Source: Hymenobacter aerophilus DSM 13606 (lineage in GTDB: Bacteria > Bacteroidota > Bacteroidia > Cytophagales > Hymenobacteraceae). From it: a stretch of 64,000 nt of DNA. Where the stretch lies: NCBI RefSeq assembly GCF_000382225.1, contig NZ_KB907819.1, positions 17,654 through 81,653 of the forward strand. Reading direction: 5' to 3'. The position numbers were made by a program, and so were the translations under genes. Numbering within the stretch: the stretch's first letter is position 1; each line of letters begins with the position of its first letter. Shown in pieces: positions 8,318 through 16,174 of the stretch. The notes under the pieces are model-generated. The model saw nothing but the letters and a program-made list of their open reading frames with translations, ran no database searches and was not told where the DNA came from.

Positions 8318-9211
8318 CTAAACCGGCTCCCCGCCAAACCCGGCCCAGGCCTGCAGCCCGCCGGTATGCACGGCCACTATGGTGCTGCCGCGCCGGAAGT
8401 GGCCTTTGGCCGCCAGGTCGAATAGCCCCCAAAGCAGCTTGCCGGTGTAGATGGGGTCGAGCAGGATGCCGTGCTGTTGTCGGAAATTAACGATAAACTG
8501 CCGTAGCGCTGGCCCGAGTTTCGCGTAGCCGCCGCCGTGGTAGTCGGTGCGTAGCTCCCAGTTGAGGTAGGTGCGGCCGGTAGCTTGCTGGGTCAGTTGG
8601 TTGATGTCGGCGCGCAGGAAATCGGCGCCTTTGAGGGCGGCCAGGCCCAGGGCCTGACGCTGGCCGGCCAGGCCGGTGAGCAGGCCGGCCAGCGTGCCGC
8701 CGGTGCCGCAGGCTACGGCCAGTACGTCGAAATCGAGGCGGGTCAGCAGTTCCTGGGCCAGTTCGGCGCAGCCGGGCAGGGCCAGCACGTTGGAGCCACC
8801 TTCGGGCAGCACGTAGGCCGGACCGGTTTCGTGCAGTAGCTCGGCCAGCACGTCCGGCTCGTGCTTGCGGCGGTAGGTTTCACGATCGAGAAAGTGCAGC
8901 GCCATACCATCGGCACGGGCGCGGGCCAGCGTTGGGTTGAGGGGTCGGTGGGCCAGTTCGTCGCCGCGCACAAAACCGATGGTGGGGCGCCCCAGCAGGC
9001 GGCCGGCCGCTGCCAGGGCCGCGAGGTGGTTGGAGTAGGCTCCGCCGAAGGTCAGCAGCGTGTTCAGGCCCAGCCGGTCGGCTTCCCGCAGGTTGTACTT
9101 GAGCTTGCGCCACTTGTTGCCCGGCAATTCCGGGTGCGTCGGCTCGTCGCGGGCCAGCAGGAAGCGCACGCCGTGGTGCTCACCAAGGTCGGAAATGAGA
9201 ACGGAGCTCAA
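8318..9211 (-). CDS. PLP-dependent ACC deaminase / D-cysteine desulfhydrase-like enzyme
   Basis: A 297-residue fold-type II PLP enzyme. The Schiff-base lysine is expected in PGNKWRKLKYN (K33), the substrate-binding loop is GGAYSNH, and the phosphate-binding glycine loop is CGTGGTLAG. These features define the ACC deaminase/D-cysteine desulfhydrase family. Members split D-cysteine or cyclopropane amino acids to an oxo-acid, ammonia and, for cysteine, sulfide; which substrate is used here cannot be decided. The only in-frame start upstream of the conserved core is a TTG at 9211; no ATG is available nearby. It is somewhat shorter than typical family members (about 325-340 aa). Confidence 0.8.
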   Translation of the reverse strand: MSSVLISDLGEHHGVRFLLARDEPTHPELPGNKWRKLKYNLREADRLGLNTLLTFGGAYSNHLAALAAAGRLLGRPTIGFVRGDELAHRPLNPTLARARADGMALHFLDRETYRRKHEPDVLAELLHETGPAYVLPEGGSNVLALPGCAELAQELLTRLDFDVLAVACGTGGTLAGLLTGLAGQRQALGLAALKGADFLRADINQLTQQATGRTYLNWELRTDYHGGGYAKLGPALRQFIVNFRQQHGILLDPIYTGKLLWGLFDLAAKGHFRRGSTIVAVHTGGLQAWAGFGGEPV

Positions 9212-9255
9212 CTTTGAAAATAGGAAAGTAATATGCGAATAGAGACGACTGTTTC

Positions 9256-9414
9256 AGCCCCGGAGGGGCGGCATATCGGTAGGCTCCAATAGGAAGGCAG
9301 CTAAGTAAAGCCCCAGCGGGGCGATACCGACCATTGAACGATGGGTGTCGCCCCGCTGGGGCTTTATCCGGCAGGTATGTTGGGTTTCTATCGATATGCC
9401 GCCTCTCCGAGGCT
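9256..9414. repeat. Nested palindromic element, copy 2 (family A)
   Basis: It has the same plan as the element at 867-1033: outer arms 9256-9282 and 9388-9414 (24 of 27 complementary), and inner arms 9307-9328 and 9344-9365 with one G:T pair. The inner loop (gaccattgaacgatg) is nearly identical to that of copy 1, so both copies descend from one mobile or amplified unit. It sits between the minus-strand PLP-enzyme gene (start 9211) and the end of the yfhO-like gene (stop 9436). Confidence 0.85.
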
Positions 9415-9435
9415 ACAAGTCCCTTGTCGACCCGC

Positions 9436-12048
9436 TTATCCCGCCACCAGTTCGCCTTGCTCCTCCGCCGGGCGGCCCCGGAAAGCGTAGTAGAGCGCCC
9501 CCAGCAGCACGAGGATCAGGAGCACCGACGAAACCAGCGACACGGTGTTGCCCAGCGCGTAGGCGGTGGGCTCAAACTTGAACTGGATGGTGTGGGTGCC
9601 GGCCGGCACCGGCATGGCGCGCAGCACGTAATCGGCGCGCAGGTGCGGCACGGGCTTGCCATCGAGGTAGGCCTGCCAGCCATCGGCGTAGTAGATTTCC
9701 GAGAACACCACGAGGCCATCCTGGCCGGCGGTGGTGCGGTAGGTGAGGGCGTTGGGGGTGTACTTGGTCAGGGCGATGCTGGAGCCCTCGGTGGGGTAGC
9801 TGGCCTTCAGGCCCGGAAACTTGGAGGCGTCCACGACGGCCGTGGTGGCGGGGTCGAGGGTAGTCAGGGCCTGGATTTCCTGGTCGGGGTTCTGCACGCT
9901 CTGCACCTGGGCCACGTACCAGGCGTTGCCCAGCGCGCCGGGGTTGTGGATGGCCTGGGCGGGCTGCTTTTCGGCGGGTGGCGTGATGAGGTAGCGGGTG
10001 TTGAGCATGTTGAGCACCGGGGCCGCATCGGGCCGGTTCTCGGTGTAGATGCGCTGGAGCTGGGGCGAAATCTGCCGCTCAATCAAGTCCTGGTAGCGGC
10101 GCAGCTTGGCCCCGTGGTAACCGCCGATGCTCTTGTGGAAATAGGAAGTCTGGGCGTCGTTGAAGGGGTTTGCCATGTTCAGCACCCGGTAATCGAGGTC
10201 CTTGTCCTGCAGAATCTGCTGGTCGACGGGCGAGGGCACGAACTGCTCGGCCACGGTTTCGCGCTGGAAGTTGGCGTCGTTGAGGTAGCGCTTATCCACG
10301 CCCCACAAATCGACCAGCGTGAGCAAACCCACCAGCGCGGCCGCCATGCCCACCGACAGCTTGCGCTGCAGGAAAAACCACAGCACCCCACCCGCCAGCG
10401 CCACAAACAGCAGCGAGCGGAGCACGTCGGCGTTCAGCAGCGAGGCGCGGTCGGCGCGAATGGCTTCGAGCGGGAAGCCGCCCTGTTGGAGCTGGGCATC
10501 GATGGGGGCCGCGAAATCGGACACCAAACCGGCCAGGAAGGCCAGCACGCACAGGCCGGCCGTAATGGCCAGGGCCCGCAGCACGTGCTTTTTCAGGTAG
10601 GTCGTGTCAGCGTCATCGAGCGGCCGGCCGGCCAGTGCGGCCAGGCTGGGGTGGCTGCTGATGGGCGCGGCCGGGCCGGCCGGCGCGAAGCCGGGGCGGC
10701 CGCGCAGCACCCGCGCCAGCGCCAGCACCGCCAGTACCGGCATGGCCAGCTGGGCAATGACCAGCGCCATGCTCACCGCCCGGAACTTGTTGTAGCCCGG
10801 AAACAGGTCGAACATCAGGTAGTTGAAGGTCTCGAAGTTCTTGCCCCAGGCCAGCACCACGCTCAGCAACGTGCCCACCAGCAGCCAGATGCGGGTGCGC
10901 CGGTCGGCCACCATCAGCCCCAGCACGAACAGGAAAAACACCACCGCGCCCACGTACACCGGCCCGCTCGTGATGGGCTGGTCGCCCCAGTAGGTCGGCA
11001 TCTGGGCCAGGTAGTCGGCGAGCTGCACGGGCGGCACGCCGGCGGCCACCAGGGCCTTGCCGGTGGCCGAATTCTCGCTCAGCTTCATTTGCGAAGCGCC
11101 CCCGTAGAAGTTCGGAATCAGCAGCGTGGCCGTTTCGCCGATGCCGTAGCTGTAGCTGAAGGCGTACTCGCGGTTGAGGCCCGAGCCGCCATCCACCGGC
11201 TCCTGCGACACCGGCTGGCCGGGCGCTGAGGGCGGTGGAGTAGTCAGCTCCGAGCGGCCCCGGATGCTGTATTTGCCGTATTCGAGCGTGGTGTAGAGGC
11301 GGCCGAAGCTCACGCCCGCCGCCAGCACGGCGCCTACTGCCAACAGCGCCGTGCGCTGGAAAAACGCGGGCAGCCGCTTCTCCTTAAAGGCAAACACCAG
11401 CTCCACCACCCCAAACACCAGCACCAGCAGCAGTAGGTAGTAGGTTATCTGGAGGTGATTGGAGCGGATGTTCATGGCCAGCCCCAGCGTAAACAGCGCC
11501 GCGCCCAGCCACTTGTTGCGCCGGAACGTGACGAGCAGCCCCGCCAGCACCAGCGGCGCGTAGGCCAGCGCCAGGCTTTTGGTGTTGTGGCCGGCGGCCA
11601 GAATAATGAGGTTGTAGCTCGTGAAGCCCAGCGCCACCGCGCCTACCGCGCTCAGCAGCGGCGAGAGGCCCAGCGCCAGCCCCAGCGCGTAGCCACACAC
11701 CAGCGCCAGAAACAGGTTGGCCACCACCGCCGGCAAATCGAGCGTGAACAGCTTGTGCAGGTAAATGCTCAAATCGCCCGGGAAGCGGGTGCTGATGAGG
11801 TAAGTGGGCATGCCCGAAAACATGGAGTTGGTCCAGAGGGCCTCCTCGCCGGTGGCCTCGCGAAACTGGGCCGCCTCGTGCGAGCCGCCCTGAAACTGCA
11901 CGATGTCGTGCTGGGCCAGGGTCTGGTTTTCGAACAGAATGGGGGCGAAATACACGCTGGCCAGGGCCAGGAAAAACAGCACGGCCAGCAGGTGCGGCAG
12001 CACCCGGCGCCACAGCGGCGCGGGCGCGGAGCGAAGAGGAGTAGTCAT
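9436..12048 (-). CDS. YfhO-family large membrane protein
   Basis: An 870-residue polytopic membrane protein starting at the ATG at 12048 (an upstream in-frame start at 12117 would add 23 residues with no support). The N-terminal helix LLAVLFFLALASVYFAPILF is followed by a loop with QHDIVQFQGGSHEAAQF and many hydrophobic helices. A large soluble insert around residues 550-840 precedes a last helix near the C-terminus. This matches the YfhO/DUF6541-like membrane proteins related to GT-C glycosyltransferases; in Bacillus, YfhO glycosylates lipoteichoic acid. Here it may transfer sugars from a lipid carrier to an envelope glycan, which is inference. Single gene, divergent from the permease. Confidence 0.8.
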   Translation of the reverse strand: MTTPLRSAPAPLWRRVLPHLLAVLFFLALASVYFAPILFENQTLAQHDIVQFQGGSHEAAQFREATGEEALWTNSMFSGMPTYLISTRFPGDLSIYLHKLFTLDLPAVVANLFLALVCGYALGLALGLSPLLSAVGAVALGFTSYNLIILAAGHNTKSLALAYAPLVLAGLLVTFRRNKWLGAALFTLGLAMNIRSNHLQITYYLLLLVLVFGVVELVFAFKEKRLPAFFQRTALLAVGAVLAAGVSFGRLYTTLEYGKYSIRGRSELTTPPPSAPGQPVSQEPVDGGSGLNREYAFSYSYGIGETATLLIPNFYGGASQMKLSENSATGKALVAAGVPPVQLADYLAQMPTYWGDQPITSGPVYVGAVVFFLFVLGLMVADRRTRIWLLVGTLLSVVLAWGKNFETFNYLMFDLFPGYNKFRAVSMALVIAQLAMPVLAVLALARVLRGRPGFAPAGPAAPISSHPSLAALAGRPLDDADTTYLKKHVLRALAITAGLCVLAFLAGLVSDFAAPIDAQLQQGGFPLEAIRADRASLLNADVLRSLLFVALAGGVLWFFLQRKLSVGMAAALVGLLTLVDLWGVDKRYLNDANFQRETVAEQFVPSPVDQQILQDKDLDYRVLNMANPFNDAQTSYFHKSIGGYHGAKLRRYQDLIERQISPQLQRIYTENRPDAAPVLNMLNTRYLITPPAEKQPAQAIHNPGALGNAWYVAQVQSVQNPDQEIQALTTLDPATTAVVDASKFPGLKASYPTEGSSIALTKYTPNALTYRTTAGQDGLVVFSEIYYADGWQAYLDGKPVPHLRADYVLRAMPVPAGTHTIQFKFEPTAYALGNTVSLVSSVLLILVLLGALYYAFRGRPAEEQGELVAG

Positions 12049-12218
12049 TCGGCTTGAAAGGAAGTCGGAATCAGAAGCCCGAAGATAGTAGATGTTCAAC
12101 CGCAGCCCCGCCGCCACTCTTGCAGATTGGTGGCGGCCGGTGGCCCCGGCCGGGCGCCGCCCTTAGCAGGCCGGCTGCGTATAGTTCGTATTTCCGTTGT
12201 GGTTACGCTACCAGTTAT

Positions 12219-13295
12219 ATGAGTGAATCCCTTACTACCCCCGGGTTTACCCGTCGCGCGAGCATTGTTGTGGGCCTGGTGGCGGCCGTGGTGCTGGGCC
12301 TGCTGTTTGTGGGCTCTGCCCTGCAAGTGCTGCTGCTGGTGCTGGCGGGCGTGCTGCTGGCCGTGTTTTTCCGGGGGCTGGGCGGCTGGCTGGGGCGGCA
12401 CACGCCGCTTTCGGAAGGGTGGGGGACGCTGCTGGCCCTGCTGGGGGTGCTGGCGCTGCTGGCCGGTATCGGCTGGTTTCTGGCCCCGCGCATTTCCGGG
12501 CAGGCACAGCAGCTCAGCGAGCAGCTGCCGCAGTCGGCGGCGCGGGTGCAGCAGCAGCTGCAGCAGTACAGCTGGGGCCGCGACCTGCTGCACCAGATTC
12601 CGGACCAGGAAGCCCTGAAAGACCGCATCATAAACCACAAAAGCAGTTGGCTGCGCAATACGATGGGCGTGGTGTCGTCGACGTTCGGGGTGCTGGCCAA
12701 CCTATACCTGGTGCTGTTCATCGGCGCCTTTATGATGGCCGAGCCCGCGCCCTACCGGCAGGGCGTGGTGCTGCTCGTGCCCAAGCGCCACCGCGCGCGG
12801 GCCCGCGAGGTACTGGAGCAGCTGCGCAGCACGCTGTTTCGGTGGTTGTTGGGCAAGCTGTTCTCGATGCTGGTGGTGGCCATCCTGACGGCGCTGGGGC
12901 TGTGGGCGCTGGGGATGCCGCTGGTGCTCACGTTGGCCCTGTTTGCCGGCCTGCTCTCGTTTATTCCCAATTTCGGGCCGCTGCTGGGGCTGGTGCCGGC
13001 GCTGCTGCTGGCCCTCACCCAGGGCCCCGATATGGCCCTGTACGTAGTGGCCCTCTACGCCGTGGTGCAGCTCGTGGAAAGCAACCTGCTGACGCCGCTC
13101 GTGCAGCGCCGCATGGTGGAGCTGCCGCCCGCGCTGGTTATTATTTCGCAGGTGATTATGGGCGTGTTCACGGGCGGCCTGGGGCTGCTACTGGCCACGC
13201 CGCTCGTGGCCATGCTGCTGGTGCTGGTGAAAATGCTCTACATCCACGACGTACTCGACGACCCCGAGCCGGAGCAGGCCATGAACAAGAAATAA
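12219..13295 (+). CDS. AI-2E family transporter (PerM-like permease)
   Basis: A 358-residue protein with about eight membrane helices: two closely spaced N-terminal helices (ASIVVGLVAAVVLGLLFVG, LLLVLAGVLLAVFF), a soluble segment at about residues 85-145, and a C-terminal bundle with SFIPNFGPLLGLVPALLLAL and LVESNLLTPLVQRRMVELPPALVIISQ, both highly characteristic of this family. Members were named for autoinducer-2 export, but others are Na+/H+ antiporters, so the substrate is not assigned. The start is the ATG at 12219; the in-frame sequence upstream of it is non-hydrophobic junk. It is divergent from the yfhO-like gene. Confidence 0.85.
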   Translation: MSESLTTPGFTRRASIVVGLVAAVVLGLLFVGSALQVLLLVLAGVLLAVFFRGLGGWLGRHTPLSEGWGTLLALLGVLALLAGIGWFLAPRISGQAQQLSEQLPQSAARVQQQLQQYSWGRDLLHQIPDQEALKDRIINHKSSWLRNTMGVVSSTFGVLANLYLVLFIGAFMMAEPAPYRQGVVLLVPKRHRARAREVLEQLRSTLFRWLLGKLFSMLVVAILTALGLWALGMPLVLTLALFAGLLSFIPNFGPLLGLVPALLLALTQGPDMALYVVALYAVVQLVESNLLTPLVQRRMVELPPALVIISQVIMGVFTGGLGLLLATPLVAMLLVLVKMLYIHDVLDDPEPEQAMNKK

Positions 13296-13391
13296 TTCGG
13301 CCGAACAACTAACCGGGCAGGTTGGCCGGGTCCCGCCGCCTGACTTCGTTCTCTCAAATAACAGTCAACCGGAAACGAACCGCCCGGACGC

Positions 13392-13399
13392 TACTTTTG
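13392..13399 (+). promoter_or_regulatory. Bacteroidota -7 element before murF-alr
   Basis: TACTTTTG matches TAnnTTTG exactly and ends only 4 nt before the ATG at 13404. A transcript starting the usual few bases downstream would be leaderless or nearly so. No clear -33 TTTG is seen. Confidence 0.5.
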
Positions 13400-13403
13400 C
13401 CCC

Positions 13404-15905
13404 ATGCTCCAGTTCTCCGACCTGCCCGCGCTACTCGGCGGCACCGCGTTGCAGCAACCCGCTGCCCCGGCCCCGGTGCAGCGGCTGCTGCTCGACAGCC
13501 GCCGCGTCGAAACGCCCGCCGACAGCCTGTTCTTCGCGTTGCGCGGCCCCCAGCACGACGGCCACTGCTACCTGCCCGAGCTGTACCGGGCCGGCGTGCG
13601 GCAGTTTGTGGTAGAAGCCGGCGTGGCGTTACCCGGCGGGCTGGAGGCCTATCCGGAAGCCGGTTTGCTGGTGGTGGAGGACGTGCTGGCGGCGTTGCAG
13701 GCACTGGCGGCCTGGCACCGGCGGCAATTCGCGCTGCCCGTGTTCGGCATCACGGGCTCCAATGGCAAAACCATCGTCAAGGAGTGGCTGGCCCAGCTGC
13801 TGAGCCCCGATGAGCTGGTGTGCAAGAGCCCGCGTTCCTACAACTCGCAGGTGGGCGTGCCCTTGAGCGTGTGGGAGCTGAACGAGCGGCACACGCTGGG
13901 CATCTTCGAGGCCGGCATTTCCGAGCCCGGCGAAATGGCCCGGCTAACCCAGGTCATCCAACCCACGCTGGGCATCTTCACCAACCTGGGCACCGCCCAC
14001 GACGCCGGTTTTGCTTCCTGGGAAGACAAGGTGAGTGAGAAGATGCGCCTGTTTGCGGACGTGGACACGCTGTTCTACTGCGCCGACCACCCGCTGGTAC
14101 ACGCCGCCGCCCGCCGCCAGTTGCCGCCCGAAGCGCTGGCCGCCTGGACGCGCCAGCGGGCCGTGTACGAAGCCGGCGAGGCCCGCTGGCTGGTGTCGGT
14201 AAAGGAAACGCTGGCCGACCGCACCGTGCTGCGCCTCAAGCAGACCGGGGCCGACTCGCACACCTTCACGCTGCCCTTCGCCGACGAGCCTTCCCTGGAA
14301 AACGCCCTCCACTGCCTTATGGTGCTGCTACACCGCAGCTTGGAGCCCGCCGAAATCCAGCGGCGGCTGGAGCGCCTGCAGCCCGTGGCCATGCGCCTGG
14401 AGATGAAGCAGGCCCTCAACGGCTGCTACGTGCTCGACGACACCTACAACAACGACCTGGCCGGCCTGCGCCTGGCCCTCGACGCGCTCAGCCGCCAGCC
14501 CCGCCGCCTGCCCCGCACGCTCATCCTCTCCGACGTGCTCGAATCGGGCCTCGCAGGCACCGAGCTTTACGCCCGCGTGGCCGCCCTGCTGCCCGCCTCG
14601 GGCGTGGCGCGCCTCATCGGCGTCGGCCCCGACATCAGCCGGCACCAAACCGCCTTTGCGGGCCTGCCCACCCGTTTCTACCCCGATACCGACGCGCTAC
14701 TGGCCGATTTCCGGGCCGATGATTTCCGGCAGGAGCTGCTGCTGGTGAAGGGGGCCCGGCGCTACGGCTTCGAGCGGGTGGTGGCTGCGCTCCAGCAAAA
14801 GCTGCACGGCACGGTGCTCGAAGTCAACCTCGACGCGCTGGTGCACAACCTCAACTTCTACCGCCGCCAGCTGCGCCCCGGCGTGAAGCTGATGGTGATG
14901 GTGAAGGCCTTCGCCTACGGCAGCGGCTCGATGGAAGTGGCCAACCTGCTCCAGTTCCACCGCGCCGACTACCTCGCCGTAGCCTATGCCGACGAGGGCG
15001 TGGAGCTGCGCCGCCAGGGCATCAGCCTGCCCATTATGGTGATGAACCCGGCCCCCGATTCCTTCGCCACCCTGCGCCAGTACCACCTGGAGCCCGAAAT
15101 CTACTCCTTCGAGCTGCTGGCCGCCTACCTCGAAGCCGCCGCCCAGGCCCCCCTGCCACCCATCCACCTCAAGCTCGATACCGGCATGCGCCGCCTCGGT
15201 TTCGGCGAGGAAGACGTGGCCGAGCTGGGCGCGTTGCTGCACGCCAACGCCGCGCTGGTGCCCGTCGCCAGCGCCCTCACCCACCTGGCCAGCGCCGACG
15301 AAGCCGGCCACGACGGCTTTTCGCGGGGCCAGCTGGCCGCCTTTGCCCGCCTCACGCCCGAGCTGGAGCGCATCATCGGCTACCCCATTATAAAGCACGC
15401 GCTCAACTCGGCCGGCATCCTGCGCTTCCCCGAGGCCCAGTTCGACATGGTGCGCCTGGGCATCGGCCTCTACGGCGTGGAGGCCAGCGGCCAGCAGCCC
15501 GACGCGCTGCGGCCCGTGAGCACCCTGCGCACCACGGTTTCGCAGGTGAAAACCCTGCCCGCGGGCCACACCGTAGGCTACGGCCGCCGCGGCGAGGCCA
15601 CGGCCCACGAGCGGCGCATTGCCACGCTGGCCATCGGCTACGCCGACGGCTACGACCGGCGCTTCGGCAGCGGGGTGGGGGAGGTGCTCATCCGCGGGCA
15701 GCGCGCCCCTATTGTCGGCAGCGTGTGCATGGATATGTGCATGGCCGACGTAACGGCCATTGCCAACGTGCGGGCCGGCGACGCGGCCGTGGTATTTGGC
15801 GAGGGGCTACCGCTGCCCGCTCTGGCGGCCCGCATCGGCACCATTGCCTACGAATTGCTGACGAATGTAAGTGAGCGGGTGAAGCGGGTATTCGTTGCGG
15901 AATAG
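13404..15905 (+). CDS. Bifunctional MurF ligase / alanine racemase fusion
   Basis: An 833-residue fusion. The N-terminal half is UDP-MurNAc-tripeptide:D-Ala-D-Ala ligase, with the ATP loop GITGSNGKT at about residues 115-123 and the conserved DDTYNN motif at about 345. The second half, from about residue 470, is a fold-type III alanine racemase: VNLDALVHNL, the PLP lysine K501 in MVKAFAYGSG, and the catalytic-Tyr region AIGYADGYDRRFG followed by VGSVCMDM. One enzyme therefore makes D-Ala and attaches D-Ala-D-Ala to the peptidoglycan precursor in the cytoplasm. The fusion is known across Bacteroidota. The usual ADAYG of racemases reads AFAYG here. Single gene. Confidence 0.95.
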   Translation: MLQFSDLPALLGGTALQQPAAPAPVQRLLLDSRRVETPADSLFFALRGPQHDGHCYLPELYRAGVRQFVVEAGVALPGGLEAYPEAGLLVVEDVLAALQALAAWHRRQFALPVFGITGSNGKTIVKEWLAQLLSPDELVCKSPRSYNSQVGVPLSVWELNERHTLGIFEAGISEPGEMARLTQVIQPTLGIFTNLGTAHDAGFASWEDKVSEKMRLFADVDTLFYCADHPLVHAAARRQLPPEALAAWTRQRAVYEAGEARWLVSVKETLADRTVLRLKQTGADSHTFTLPFADEPSLENALHCLMVLLHRSLEPAEIQRRLERLQPVAMRLEMKQALNGCYVLDDTYNNDLAGLRLALDALSRQPRRLPRTLILSDVLESGLAGTELYARVAALLPASGVARLIGVGPDISRHQTAFAGLPTRFYPDTDALLADFRADDFRQELLLVKGARRYGFERVVAALQQKLHGTVLEVNLDALVHNLNFYRRQLRPGVKLMVMVKAFAYGSGSMEVANLLQFHRADYLAVAYADEGVELRRQGISLPIMVMNPAPDSFATLRQYHLEPEIYSFELLAAYLEAAAQAPLPPIHLKLDTGMRRLGFGEEDVAELGALLHANAALVPVASALTHLASADEAGHDGFSRGQLAAFARLTPELERIIGYPIIKHALNSAGILRFPEAQFDMVRLGIGLYGVEASGQQPDALRPVSTLRTTVSQVKTLPAGHTVGYGRRGEATAHERRIATLAIGYADGYDRRFGSGVGEVLIRGQRAPIVGSVCMDMCMADVTAIANVRAGDAAVVFGEGLPLPALAARIGTIAYELLTNVSERVKRVFVAE

Positions 15906-16123
15906 ATTTGGTATTATTTACATAATTTATTTACCAAAATAAAATGAGCGGGCCCGTTGTTGTTGATTATTAGCTTCTTATTTAAGCCATAGTGTTGCGG
16001 CCTTATGGTGGGCAACCTATCGGTTCAGCGCCATTAAAATGCTTTTGACCGGGGTTTTTTAGGGTTCTGACGAAGGGCTAATATATTTAGTCTTAAAATA
16101 GGATAAATTAAGATAGGGTATTC

Positions 16124-16131
16124 TATATTTG
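16124..16131 (+). promoter_or_regulatory. Bacteroidota -7 element before the TonB receptor gene
   Basis: TATATTTG matches TAnnTTTG exactly, 43 nt before the ATG at 16175, in a strongly AT-rich stretch (about 16075-16145) that contrasts with the GC-rich surroundings. No convincing -33 TTTG at the right distance. The rest of the 269-bp gap after murF-alr shows nothing else I can support. Confidence 0.6.
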
Positions 16132-16174
16132 ACGAAAAATCCCGCAAAGGGAAACCTATTCCCCATTATACCGT

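Noticed and set aside
9334..11229. Open frame of 631 codons opposite the yfhO-like gene
   Set aside because: Composition is Gly/His/Gln/Val-rich with no motifs and the start lies in the family A repeat. The minus strand encodes a coherent membrane protein.
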